From NCBI GenBank assembly GCA_050014415.1, contig JBEKDJ010000162.1, forward strand, positions 1-9,940: a stretch of 9,940 nt of DNA, in the 5' to 3' direction. This DNA is from JBEKDJ01 sp050014415. GTDB lineage: Bacteria > Desulfobacterota > BSN033 > UBA1163. The position numbers and the translations under genes were made by a program. Positions 1 through 7,058 of this stretch are shown here, piece after piece. The first letter of the stretch is position 1; each line of letters starts with the position of its first letter. The notes below the pieces were generated by a model. That model had not been told where the DNA came from. It saw nothing but the letters and a program-made list of their open reading frames with translations, and ran no database searches.

Positions 1-235
1 CTTCCCTGAGTTTTCTATCGTCTCCTTTGATGCCCGTCTTCTCTCGAACCGCACTCCAATAGGAATGCTCGTCGCATCTCCCTATGATATAACCAGTTTG
101 GTAAACGAGCTCACTCGAAATCGCGTAGAAAGAGTCTGGTTCAAGGCCGTTTTGTTTCCCGATGGTCATCAGTCCTTCTCTGAAACCTTCTTCAGCCAGT
201 ACTCCGCCAAAATCGAAGATGACTGCCTTGATCAT
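1..235 (-). CDS. HAD-like hydrolase, N-terminal part (runs off window)
   Basis: The minus strand is open from an ATG at 235-233 to the window edge (78 codons). The protein begins MIKAVIFDFGGVLAEEGF, which is HAD superfamily motif I: Asp8 would be the nucleophile. The second acid of the usual DxD is Gly (D-F-G), a variant also found in YihX-type sugar-phosphate phosphatases, so activity is not ruled out. The following residues, about 15-75, are helical and polar, as in the cap domain of subfamily I HAD proteins. Motifs II-IV (Ser/Thr, Lys, acidic pair) lie outside the window, so catalytic competence and substrate cannot be judged. The ribosome binding site is weak (AGGCG about 4 nt upstream). 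The next gene on this strand ends 256 bp upstream, so co-transcription is uncertain. Family assignment is fairly secure; a specific function is not. Confidence 0.8.
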   Translation of the reverse strand, partial: MIKAVIFDFGGVLAEEGFREGLMTIGKQNGLEPDSFYAISSELVYQTGYIIGRCDEHSYWSAVREKTGIKGDDRKLRE

Positions 236-321
236 ATCGCCTGAATATTATAGCATTAAAACTCCTCCGTTTCTCCAGAATTCTCTTGATCCTAAGTCCG
301 ATCCGCAACCATATCATGTGA

Positions 322-453
322 CTACCCGATCCCACAGGAGGAGGATACGATGGCGAAAAGCCCGACACTGTGAAACTGAATCTGGTGATCGACGGGAAAG
401 GCACAGCCTGGATTGACGATATTTGGCTTTTGAAAGGGCTTCTTCAACAATGA
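322..453 (+). pseudogene. Remnant of a carbohydrate-binding-like C-terminus
   Basis: A plus-strand frame is open from just after a TGA at 319-321 to a TGA at 451-453. It has no plausible start codon or ribosome binding site. The translation ends VKLNLVIDGKGTAWIDDIWL followed by LKGLLQQ. The Leu-x-Leu-x-x-x-GKGT-x-W-hydrophobic-DD-hydrophobic-x-Leu pattern matches the last two beta strands of CBM4/9-like jelly-roll domains in secreted glycan-binding or glycoside hydrolase proteins. I read it as the 3' stub of a deleted plus-strand gene; nothing upstream in any plus frame continues the domain. It could be a chance open frame of 43 codons, but the residue pattern is unusually domain-like. Confidence 0.35.
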
Positions 454-491
454 ACACAGAATTGACTTCGCGATGAAATGTCCAGCATGTG

Positions 492-962
492 CTACCCGCT
501 CCAGCCGTTTGTCGAAGGTTTCACTTGCGAATAGTCCAATGCTCCTATGTGCGAAATCAGTTTCCATTCACCGCTGGGCATCTTCGTGTAAATCTTGCAG
601 ACACGGCCTTTCCAATGGGAGTCTTCCTTAGTCTCCTTGTGATGCCACAGAGTATCGATATCAACGACGGCAAAGGCTGCGTCTTCCTCTCTGGAAACTT
701 CAATCTTCACGGTATCGCGACGATTGCGAATCAAATCGTGGCTGTCAAACATATCCTGCCAATTCTTCCGCCACCGTTCTCGGTCGAATCGCCCCAAAAC
801 AAACACCCAATCAACGGGGTCATGAGCATCAGCCCTCGGAGGCCATGGCCACACCATATCGGGATGAATTATGGACAAGAACAAATCTGGATTCTTTGTG
901 TTCAAACCTTCTGTTTCGAGGTCGACCATCGCTTGAATATATTGTTTCAACGTATCTAACAT
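492..962 (-). CDS. SnoaL/NTF2-like fold protein
   Basis: This 156-residue protein has the size and pattern of a single NTF2-like (SnoaL-like / DUF4440-type) alpha+beta cone domain. An N-terminal helix (about residues 1-30) leads into the typical NPDLFLSIIHPDMVWPWPP turn, followed by a helix around RWRKNWQDMF. After that come four beta strands with the common alternation (VKIEVSREEDAAFAVVDIDT, GRVCKIYTKM, EWKLISHIGAL). Such folds serve as small-molecule isomerases, cyclases or binding modules; the conserved fold does not give the substrate. The many Trp and His residues lining the predicted cavity (WPWPP, WHH, HIGALDY) fit a hydrophobic ligand. The start is supported by a GGAGAG ribosome binding site about 7 nt upstream. 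It sits alone, with a 179-bp gap to the methyltransferase gene upstream. Fold call good, function unknown. Confidence 0.85.
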   Translation of the reverse strand: MLDTLKQYIQAMVDLETEGLNTKNPDLFLSIIHPDMVWPWPPRADAHDPVDWVFVLGRFDRERWRKNWQDMFDSHDLIRNRRDTVKIEVSREEDAAFAVVDIDTLWHHKETKEDSHWKGRVCKIYTKMPSGEWKLISHIGALDYSQVKPSTNGWSG

Positions 963-991
963 GATATTTTCTCTCCTTGTCTAATGATTCG

Positions 992-1018
992 GGCTGCCTC
1001 AGGTATGGGGCGGCAGCC
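992..1018. repeat. Inverted repeat between SnoaL-like and methyltransferase genes
   Basis: GGCTGCC at 992-998 pairs perfectly with GGCAGCC at 1012-1018 around a 13-nt loop. It lies 30 nt upstream of the SnoaL-like start. No T-run follows on either strand, so it is a weak candidate for a terminator; it could be an operator or a leader hairpin. Confidence 0.35.
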
Positions 1019-1100
1019 AAGGTACCTTTACCAAATGCGGGGAGTGAGGGGGTGGCGGATTTCCCGGGCGAAGTCTCGATAGCCAGCCAGTTCAGCTATA

Positions 1101-1121
1101 CGCGGGGTCGTGCGCCCCACG
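1101..1121. terminator. Possible terminator hairpin after the methyltransferase gene
   Basis: CGCGGGG at 1101-1107 pairs with CCCCACG at 1115-1121 (seven pairs including one G-T wobble, 7-nt loop), starting 20 nt past the methyltransferase stop. The T-rich tail is on the plus-strand side (TTTCTATAT) and not on the minus strand, so as a terminator for the methyltransferase gene it is atypical. Confidence 0.3.
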
Positions 1122-1141
1122 TTTCTATATCGTTACTTGTT

Positions 1142-2032
1142 TTAGATTACAGCAGCGTAAACCAAGCAAAATAACAACGGAACCTTACCAATATCTGAGG
1201 TACTACCAATAGACAGATACTTCTCATTCATTTCAGTTGCCGTCAGATGTTCCATGACTTCAAAACCCCTCTCCGCTAAAAATGCTTCAATCTTGCCAGC
1301 TCGTATTCCAAACCTTGTCGGCTCGTTAGAATGACGGGACCGCATATGCTTCCTGAGTTCCTTCGCTCCATCTTCATTCAGAGCTTCATCTGACAATGAA
1401 GCATAGTCAAAACCTATCGAGCTACCTGAAGGAGAAATTGCCCTTACAAAGGCCAACATGTCATCTACGACTTCCGCATTCAAATAATAGGTAACCCCCT
1501 CCCAAATAAATACTGTTTTTTTCTCCTCACTGAAGCCTGCTTCCATCAATGTCTTTTTCAGATCATCTGCTTCAAAGTTGATCGGCACAAAACTCATTTG
1601 TTCGGATATTGAAATCTCAGCTTGCTGCAAACACTCCTTCTTGCGCTGTTGTGTCAGTTTAGCATCTAATTCAAATATTTTTGTATCTTGAATGAGCTCC
1701 CCGAAACGATAGGGTCGGCTATCATAGCCTGCCCCAAGCAATACCATTTGCTCAATATTTTCTTTCAAGGCTTGCTCTACTATTCGGTCGAAGAATGCCG
1801 TGCGCGCTATCATAAACTCATAAGCGCCGGGTGCAATCTTGTTCTCCATGACCCATGCTCTCATCACAGGATCCTTCAGCGGCTTCTTCTGTTTTTCTTC
1901 AAGAAATATCTCAGCAAGGTAATCCTTCCCCCTCATCTCTTTTCTAGGATCATAGGCAGCTAAAGCCCTCATAAAGGCCGTAGCCATTGCTGTTTCTGAC
2001 GCGTGCTTCTCAAGGAAACTCTTTCCAGTCAT
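1142..2032 (-). CDS. SAM-dependent methyltransferase, LCM/TIGR00027 type
   Basis: A class I Rossmann methyltransferase of about 296 residues. The SAM-binding motif I is VLLGAGYDSRPYR (about 97-109), the acidic end of strand 2 is FELDA (about 120-124), and the strand 4 motif is VFIWEGVTYYL (about 174-184). The GAGYDSRPYR and WEGVTYYL pair is diagnostic of the leucine carboxyl methyltransferase / TIGR00027 group, which includes many bacterial O-methyltransferases of unknown substrate. An N-terminal helical lid (DPRKEMRGKDYLAEIFL) is present, as in the family. I chose the ATG at 2032-2030 because AGGAG lies 5 nt upstream. The same frame extends 11 codons further to a GTG at 2065, but that has no ribosome binding site. 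The gene stands alone, with gaps of 179 bp downstream and about 317 bp upstream. Family confident; substrate unknown. Confidence 0.88.
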   Translation of the reverse strand: MTGKSFLEKHASETAMATAFMRALAAYDPRKEMRGKDYLAEIFLEEKQKKPLKDPVMRAWVMENKIAPGAYEFMIARTAFFDRIVEQALKENIEQMVLLGAGYDSRPYRFGELIQDTKIFELDAKLTQQRKKECLQQAEISISEQMSFVPINFEADDLKKTLMEAGFSEEKKTVFIWEGVTYYLNAEVVDDMLAFVRAISPSGSSIGFDYASLSDEALNEDGAKELRKHMRSRHSNEPTRFGIRAGKIEAFLAERGFEVMEHLTATEMNEKYLSIGSTSDIGKVPLLFCLVYAAVI

Positions 2033-2349
2033 TTCATCTCCTATCTCTATTGAATCGTCGCACACTGGGAGGCCTCATAAGGTTCAGTCTGCCACACACT
2101 CAGCCAAACTCTTCTCACACGGTCGTTATGCATGTGTGGCTCCCTATGACCTACCTAATGCCAGATGCTGAGGCCCGCGCCGAATCCGTTTAGCTAGTGG
2201 ATTGTTCCTGTAAAGTGTATTGTTTAGATTTGCCCCCGATTCCTTCCCCAAACTCGATGTCAATGAATTTGCGAATGCTGTGAGCCACGCTCCCCAAGCT
2301 TCTCCGTAGGACGGTTAACCTGACAGCTCAAACTGCGTGATGGGCAACC
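2033..2349. other. Intergenic stretch with no supported gene
   Basis: This gap separates the DUF998 and methyltransferase genes. It contains the ribosome binding site for the methyltransferase (AGGAG at its left end) and a weak 5-bp hairpin (CACAC at 2116-2120 with GTGTG at 2134-2138). A minus-strand frame without stops covers 2190-2327 but has no start or ribosome binding site. No good sigma70 promoter was found, although one must exist if the methyltransferase is expressed on its own. Confidence 0.5.
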
Positions 2350-2967
2350 CTAATTTGCGACCGATTTAACGGTTGATTTGAGCCCTTTCGTTTCGACTCC
2401 GAGTAAAATACAATAGACAAGAAATAGCGAGACGGTTATCCATTCCAAGACATGAATGGTATTAAAGAAGACAGATATAAGCATGTCTGAAAGAGCTGTT
2501 ATTGCCCCAAAAAGAAGAAGCCATTTTGGCCATTCTGGGTAATATCTTGATGCTGCAACGGAAAAAGCAAATGAGGTTCCGATTGCAATATACAAGCCAG
2601 CGGACCAGAAACTATGCGGCGTTACATAGTTTATCGGATAGAGAGCGGTCATAATCATCGATAAAGAACCGAGAAGTCCAAACAGTTGTGTAATGAATAG
2701 CACATTGTTTTGTACTTTGTTGTCCTCTAATTTCATTGTTGACAAACCAAGGAAGAAGGGTATCAAGAATATTCCTGTTATGATCATTCCCATATTATAG
2801 AAATGGGCTCCTTTTGGATTAAGATCCAAACTCCCTAAGTCACTCAACCAATTCAATGCGGGTGAGTAAGATGTCGGATATCTGATGAAAGCCAGAAATG
2901 CGAAGGCGATGTAGCTTAGAGCGACAAGAATGCTAAATACGAAACTGAAATATCGAAGTCTTTTCAT
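2350..2967 (-). CDS. DUF998 family six-helix membrane protein
   Basis: This 205-residue, strongly hydrophobic protein has six predicted membrane helices (about 7-27, 55-75, 88-109, 119-140, 148-168, 171-191) and short polar loops. The first loop carries the DUF998 hallmarks: NWLSDLG (39-45), then NPKGAHFYN (50-58), a polar/aromatic patch at the start of helix 2. PHSFWSAG (117-124) before helix 4 is also typical. The length is normal for the family. No biochemical role is established for DUF998; it is an inner-membrane protein here. The start ATG is preceded by a purine-rich GAGAG about 9-10 nt upstream. Two adjacent palindromes at 3004-3026 lie 37-59 nt upstream and could bind a regulator. 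Its neighbours do not suggest a pathway. Confidence 0.85.
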   Translation of the reverse strand: MKRLRYFSFVFSILVALSYIAFAFLAFIRYPTSYSPALNWLSDLGSLDLNPKGAHFYNMGMIITGIFLIPFFLGLSTMKLEDNKVQNNVLFITQLFGLLGSLSMIMTALYPINYVTPHSFWSAGLYIAIGTSFAFSVAASRYYPEWPKWLLLFGAITALSDMLISVFFNTIHVLEWITVSLFLVYCILLGVETKGLKSTVKSVAN

Positions 2968-3003
2968 GGTATCATTCTCTCATTAGCGTGCGTGTTGCGG
3001 GAG

Positions 3004-3026
3004 TGATTCGAATCATGTTGATCAAC
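3004..3026. promoter_or_regulatory. Two adjacent palindromes, candidate operator
   Basis: A perfect 12-bp palindrome TGATTCGAATCA (3004-3015) is followed after one base by a perfect 10-bp palindrome GTTGATCAAC (3017-3026). Their centres are 12 bp apart, close to one helical turn. They lie upstream of the DUF998 start, where a repressor or activator dimer could bind. No clear -35/-10 pair was recognised beside them. Confidence 0.4.
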
Positions 3027-3146
3027 GATTGAAATCAGCAGCGGCTGTCAGTCCTCCCTTGGAGTGGTGTGTTATGCGTGGTTTTCTTTTTTCAACGTCG
3101 CGCAAGAACCGTGTAGCAGTGTATCATCAATCAAGCAGGAGAGATT

Positions 3147-3281
3147 GTGCTACAGCGAAATATCCAGACAAGCTCAGAGGTGTTTCTTGAGAACATTCAA
3201 AGATATCGAGAAGACATCGCTGTGTTAATACTCTGTCAGGATTGCCTGACACTTCAGTCTACGCTCTGGAACCAGCGTTAA
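3147..3281 (+). CDS. Short ORF, possible remnant of an acyl-CoA carboxylase N-terminus
   Basis: A 44-codon plus-strand frame starts at GTG 3147-3149 with AGGAG 5 nt upstream, which is the best ribosome binding site on this strand in the window. It ends with TAA at 3279-3281, overlapping the convergent 3' end of the DppF-like gene. The first part reads VLQRNIQTSSEVFLENIQRY. The pattern I-x-T-S-S-x-x-F-x-x-N resembles the N-terminus of acyl-CoA carboxylase carboxyltransferase subunits (PccB/MccB type). The rest (about residues 28-44) does not follow that family. It may be the stub of a truncated gene, or a real small protein. The similarity is from memory of the family pattern and is weak. Confidence 0.3.
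   Translation: MLQRNIQTSSEVFLENIQRYREDIAVLILCQDCLTLQSTLWNQR
3234..3251 (-). terminator. Hairpin after the transporter operon
   Basis: TGTCAGG (3234-3240) and CCTGACA (3245-3251) form a perfect 7-bp stem with a 4-nt ATTG loop. The hairpin begins 27 nt past the DppF-like stop codon in the direction of transcription. It is followed on the minus strand by GAGTATTAAC rather than a U-run, so it is either a non-canonical terminator or a 3'-end stabilising stem. Confidence 0.45.
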
Positions 3282-4255
3282 TCATAGTGATGGCATTTGA
3301 CCCGTTGCTGCCCTACTACCCTTGCCTCTGGCACGACTCTCGAACACATATCCTGAGCCTCAGTACAGCGCGTATGGAATCGGCACCCGGGAGGAGGATT
3401 CAACGGCGAAGGCATCTCCCCGCTGAGTATGATCTGTTTTACCTTTTGGCCCTCATCCTCAGGCAATGTCAATAGCGACGCTGATATTAATGCCCGGGTG
3501 TATGGATGCAAAGGCCGTTCAAATAGCTTCTCTGTCTCCCCATATTCTACGATCTGTCCTAAATACATGATCGCCACGCTGTGGCTCATAAATCGCACCG
3601 TTGCCAAGTTATGCGCTATCACCAGATAGCTGAGATTGTGTTTCACTTGAAGATCTTTCAACAAATTCATAATCTGTGCCCGAATCGACACGTCTAGAGC
3701 GGACACAGGCTCATCCAGCACGACCAAACTAGGGTTCAACGCCAGAGCACGCGCCACAGCAATCCGCTGTCGCTGCCCTCCGCTAAACTCATGTGGGTAG
3801 AGTCCGGCATGATCCGAACTAAGCCCCACCTGATCGAGCAATTCCAGTACCCTCGTCCGAATCTGTTTCTTCGATTGCTTATTGTTCACAACCAGCGGCT
3901 CGGCGATAATATCTCTCACGCGCATCCTCGGGTTCATGGAGCTCCACGGATTCTGCTGCACTGACTGCACCCTTGGCCGGTACTCCGTTTTCAGTTGCGA
4001 CCGAGTGAATTGGGATAGGTCCTTTCCTTCGAAGAGAATAGACCCGGAAGTCGATTGCTCCAAAAGAAGCAACATCTTGGCTGTGGTCGTCTTTCCGGCA
4101 CCCGATTCTCCGACGAGGCCCAGCGTCTTACCACTTTCTACGGTGAATGATACGCCGTCCACAGCCCTTACCCAACCGACGGTGCGCTTGAGAAGACCCC
4201 TTGTGACAGGGTAGTACTTCGTCAAGTCGCGCCCTTCCAACAAAGTCTCTGCCAT
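3278..4255 (-). CDS. Oligopeptide/dipeptide ABC transporter ATPase, DppF/OppF-like
   Basis: This 325-residue cytoplasmic ATPase energises the importer together with the DppD-like subunit. Walker A is GESGAGKTT (49-57), the Q-loop is near Gln101 (QQNPWSSMNP), the signature is SGGQRQR (158-164), Walker B is LVVLDEP (177-183) with catalytic Glu182, and the D-loop is SALD (185-188). The switch His is His215; it is followed by Asn where most members have Asp (IAHNL). The C-terminal oligopeptide/dipeptide domain carries PPPGCRFHTRC with Cys291, 297, 304 and 321. This is the four-Cys pattern that holds a [4Fe-4S] cluster in some characterised Opp/Dpp ATPases. The length is typical. It is the last gene of the unit, starting 3 nt after the DppD-like stop with only a weak ribosome binding site, which suggests translational coupling. 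The TAA stop overlaps a short convergent frame. Confidence 0.95.
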   Translation of the reverse strand: MAETLLEGRDLTKYYPVTRGLLKRTVGWVRAVDGVSFTVESGKTLGLVGESGAGKTTTAKMLLLLEQSTSGSILFEGKDLSQFTRSQLKTEYRPRVQSVQQNPWSSMNPRMRVRDIIAEPLVVNNKQSKKQIRTRVLELLDQVGLSSDHAGLYPHEFSGGQRQRIAVARALALNPSLVVLDEPVSALDVSIRAQIMNLLKDLQVKHNLSYLVIAHNLATVRFMSHSVAIMYLGQIVEYGETEKLFERPLHPYTRALISASLLTLPEDEGQKVKQIILSGEMPSPLNPPPGCRFHTRCTEAQDMCSRVVPEARVVGQQRVKCHHYD

Positions 4256-4258
4256 GGT

Positions 4259-5227
4259 CTAGCTCACTTTCCAACAAGCTACATAGTGCTTATCGCCAAT
4301 TTCCTTCTCAGGGGGCTCCTGCTCACCACAGACGCCAAGTGTGGTGGAGCAGCGAGGGAAGAAGCGGCAACCGGGAGGCAAGTCCATCAGTGAGGGAGGC
4401 TGTCCTTCGATCGAGTAGAGTCGGTCAACCTTCCGGTCCAGAAGAGGCACAGAGTTAATCAAGGCAGTCGTGTAAGGATGTTTGGGTGTATGGAACAATT
4501 CCCTGGTCGTAGCCGTCTCCACGATCTTACCCGCGTACATCACTCCTACCCGATGGCACATATTTGCCACGACCCCGAAGTCATGGGTAATAAAGATGAT
4601 GGACACATTTGTCTTCTGTTGGACCTCCTTGAACAGAGCGAGATACTGAGCCTGTATCGTGGCATCAAGAGCGGTTGTGGGCTCATCGGCGATCAGCAAT
4701 CGCGGATGGCAAGACATCGCGATCGCTCCCACCACTCGCTGCCTCATCCCTCCACTCAGTTGAAAAGGATATTGTCGGAGAATCATCTCGGGCGATGGAA
4801 TCCTCAGTAACCGCAGCGCTGAAATGACCTCCTGCTCAACCATATGATTGGGCAGGTTCTGGTGCAGCCGCACCGATTCAGCGATCTGGTCGCCGATAGG
4901 GTAGACCGGGTTGAGCGAAGTCATTGGGTCTTGGAGGATCATCGAGATTATTCTACCGCGAATCGTCCTCATCTCGTGCTTGCTCAGCTCCAGGATATTC
5001 GTCCCGTCCAAGATGATCTTTCCCCCAATGATCCTGCCCGCAGGCTCAGGAAGTAATCGAAGGATCGATAGACCGGTGACCGTCTTGCCACAAGCGGATT
5101 CACCGACGATCCCGAAGGTCTCTCCTTCACGCACATAGAAACTGACGCCATCGACGGCCTTGACCTCGCCTTGCCGGGTGAAGAAAGAGGTGCGCAAGTC
5201 TTCTACTTGAAGAATGACCTTGCTCAT
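4259..5227 (-). CDS. Oligopeptide/dipeptide ABC transporter ATPase, DppD/OppD-like
   Basis: The other half of the ATPase pair, 322 residues. Walker A is GESACGKT (42-49; Ala45 replaces the usual Gly), the Q-loop is Gln99 (LQDPMTSLNP), the signature is LSGGMRQR (157-164), Walker B is LLIADEP (177-183) with Glu182, the D-loop is TALD (185-188) and the switch is His215. SGGMRQR and ITHDFGVVA are typical of the DppD/OppD side, whereas the partner has SGGQRQR. The C-terminal domain has PPGCRFFPRC with Cys287, 293, 300 and 318, again the possible Fe-S set. All catalytic residues are intact, so both sites of the heterodimer look active. Its ATG overlaps the DppC-like stop in an ATGA arrangement (5224-5227), which argues for coupled translation and subunit stoichiometry. 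Confidence 0.95.
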   Translation of the reverse strand: MSKVILQVEDLRTSFFTRQGEVKAVDGVSFYVREGETFGIVGESACGKTVTGLSILRLLPEPAGRIIGGKIILDGTNILELSKHEMRTIRGRIISMILQDPMTSLNPVYPIGDQIAESVRLHQNLPNHMVEQEVISALRLLRIPSPEMILRQYPFQLSGGMRQRVVGAIAMSCHPRLLIADEPTTALDATIQAQYLALFKEVQQKTNVSIIFITHDFGVVANMCHRVGVMYAGKIVETATTRELFHTPKHPYTTALINSVPLLDRKVDRLYSIEGQPPSLMDLPPGCRFFPRCSTTLGVCGEQEPPEKEIGDKHYVACWKVS

Positions 5228-6114
5228 AGTTGCCTCAGTCTCGGATCCAGCTTATCGCGAATCCAATCACCCAAAAAGTTCCCGGATAGTACCACCAGCC
5301 CGATGGCCATGCCAGGGAAAACGGATATCCACCAGGCTTTATCTATGAGATTTCTCCCGTCAGACACCATCGACCCCCACGATGGATTTGGAGGGGGAAT
5401 CCCGGCCCCGAGGTAGCTCAAGATAGACTCCGTCAGAATCACCAGCCCCACTGACATCGTCGCTATTATGATCAGCGGATTGACAACGTTCGGAAAAATG
5501 TGTTTGATCATTATTCTCAACGTAGAGCTGCCGATGATGCGCGCCTGTGCTATGAAGTCCGCCTCACGCACTCTCAGGACCTCTCCCCGTATCAAACGCG
5601 CGTAAGGAGCCCAGCCTAGAATCGATAAGGCCAGCACAACGGTTCTAAAAGATGGCCCAAGGACGACGGCCAGGAGTAGTGCTATGAGGATTTGCGGAAA
5701 GGCCAGGGCTACATCGGTTATCCGCATTAACCCGGTGTCCGCACGCCCTCCCAGGTACCCTGCCATTATCCCCAATATCGTTCCAATAATGCTTGTAATG
5801 AGGATAACGATCAACGAGACGCTGAGAGAAACCCTGGCACCGTAGAAGACGCGGCTCAAGATATCCCGGCCAACCAAGTCTGTTCCGAGGAAATGGGCCG
5901 TACTGCCCCCTGTGATAAAGAATGGCGGAAGAAGCCTGTTCGGCAACGATGTCTGAGTAGACGGATAAGGCGCCAGCAACGGAGCGAATATCGCGGCAAG
6001 CACCAACAGGGCCAACACAACCACAGGGATAATGAACGTCATCTGCATGGTAATCCGCACCCGCCGTATGTTTCCATTAACGCTGGCCTTAGGGATTGCT
6101 TTTATATGATCCAT
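5224..6114 (-). CDS. Peptide/nickel-type ABC permease, DppC-like
   Basis: An inner-membrane permease of 296 residues that forms the translocation path with the DppB-like subunit. A cytoplasmic N-terminus (1-26) leads to helix 1 (about 27-48). The conserved periplasmic HFLGTDLVGRDILSRVFYGAR (74-94) of DppC/OppC follows, then the binding-protein-dependent permease domain (about 98-290, five further helices). The EAA loop that docks on the ATPase is EADFIAQARIIGSS (184-197) followed by a helix to HIFPN (205-209); the usual Gly at EAA position 8 is present at 195. The C-terminus GDWIRDKLDPRLRQL is the classic end of the family (DxLDPRLR). The start has AGGGGG about 8 nt upstream in the 20-nt gap after the DppB-like gene. 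Substrate cannot be read from this subunit. Confidence 0.94.
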   Translation of the reverse strand: MDHIKAIPKASVNGNIRRVRITMQMTFIIPVVVLALLVLAAIFAPLLAPYPSTQTSLPNRLLPPFFITGGSTAHFLGTDLVGRDILSRVFYGARVSLSVSLIVILITSIIGTILGIMAGYLGGRADTGLMRITDVALAFPQILIALLLAVVLGPSFRTVVLALSILGWAPYARLIRGEVLRVREADFIAQARIIGSSTLRIMIKHIFPNVVNPLIIIATMSVGLVILTESILSYLGAGIPPPNPSWGSMVSDGRNLIDKAWWISVFPGMAIGLVVLSGNFLGDWIRDKLDPRLRQL

Positions 6115-6134
6115 CTTTTAGGCCCCCTAAGCTC

Positions 6135-7058
6135 CTACGTCCGTTGGTATCGAATCTGTGGGTCAACGTATGCGTAAAGGATGTCCACTAACAAGTTCAC
6201 CAGGAGAACCAGAGCTGCCACCATCAGGACAACGCCCTGTACGACCGGAAAATCACGCGCAACCATCGCTTCCCAGCCCAACCTCCCGATGCCGGGCCAG
6301 TTGAAAACAGTCTCCATGATGACCTCGCCGGTAATCAACATAGCGAATAGCATGCCGAGCGTCGTGAGCGGCGTTATCAATGCATTCCTCAAGGCATGCT
6401 TCCAGATAACCATCCTCTCGGGAAGCCCCTTGATTCTCGCCATCTTAATGTACTCGCTGTCAAGGACATCGAGCATGCTGGAACGAACCAGGCGCATCAT
6501 GCCCGGTAGCAGGAAGAAGGACATGGTGCCGACTGGCATAATATAATGGGCGATGTTGCCGGTGCCGGAGGTCGGCAATAAGTGCAAATGCACGGAGAAG
6601 ACGAAGATGGCCATGATCGCCACCCAGAAGCTTGGCAGCGCCTGACCCAGGACAGCCAAAAACTTTACCCCGTTGTCGAGCCAGCCATCACGTCTCGTCG
6701 CCGCAAGAACTCCCAGGACGAATGCCAGTAGCATGCTTATAGCGAACGCAGAGAGGCCTAACTTTAGCGAATTGGGCAGCGCCTCTCTTATCATCTCGGT
6801 CACCGGTCGCCTCTTTATGAGGGATTCGCCGAGGTCGCCATGGGCCAGGTTTTTGACGAAAATCCAGTACTGTTCCGGCTGTGACTTATCCAGGCCCAGC
6901 TGCTCTTTAATATTAGCTATTTGTTCCTCTGTACTCGTGCTGGTTCTCATCAGCATCGTGGGGTCTCCCGAAGCCCGGACCAGAATAAAGATTAACAACG
7001 AGACACCTATGAGAGCAATTATCATCTGCAGCAATCGTACTAATATGAAACGCCCCAT
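6135..7058 (-). CDS. Peptide/nickel-type ABC permease, DppB-like
   Basis: An inner-membrane permease of 307 residues and the DppC partner. Helix 1 is at about 9-28 (RLLQMIIALIGVSLLIFILV), directly followed by the family's GDP (31-33). A periplasmic stretch includes QLGLDKSQPEQYWIFVKNL and then GDLGESLIKRRPV (74-86), the DppB/OppB signature G-D-hydrophobic-G-x-S. Five more helices follow (about 97-300). The EAA loop is DSEYIKMARIKGLPERMVIWKHALRN (200-225), with Gly211 at the conserved position, and FNWPGIGRLG (252-261) near the end is also a hallmark. The ribosome binding site is AAGGA about 9 nt upstream of the ATG. It is the first gene of the packed BCDF block, and a good promoter lies about 150 bp upstream (7207-7236), so it probably starts its own transcript. 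Confidence 0.94.
   Translation of the reverse strand: MGRFILVRLLQMIIALIGVSLLIFILVRASGDPTMLMRTSTSTEEQIANIKEQLGLDKSQPEQYWIFVKNLAHGDLGESLIKRRPVTEMIREALPNSLKLGLSAFAISMLLAFVLGVLAATRRDGWLDNGVKFLAVLGQALPSFWVAIMAIFVFSVHLHLLPTSGTGNIAHYIMPVGTMSFFLLPGMMRLVRSSMLDVLDSEYIKMARIKGLPERMVIWKHALRNALITPLTTLGMLFAMLITGEVIMETVFNWPGIGRLGWEAMVARDFPVVQGVVLMVAALVLLVNLLVDILYAYVDPQIRYQRT

Larger units (their letters stand above)
2968..3277. other. Intergenic stretch between transporter end and DUF998 gene
   Basis: This gap holds, from left to right, the DUF998 ribosome binding site, two adjacent palindromes (3004-3026), a plus-strand short reading frame (3147-3281) with its own ribosome binding site, and a perfect hairpin (3234-3251) beyond the end of the transporter operon. 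These are listed separately. I saw no other gene. Confidence 0.6.

Noticed and set aside
2033..2065. Upstream GTG start for the methyltransferase.
   Set aside because: It lacks a ribosome binding site, whereas the ATG at 2032 has AGGAG at 5 nt.
2190..2327. Minus-strand stop-free frame of 45 codons upstream of the methyltransferase gene.
   Set aside because: It has no ATG or GTG start with a ribosome binding site and no recognisable motif.
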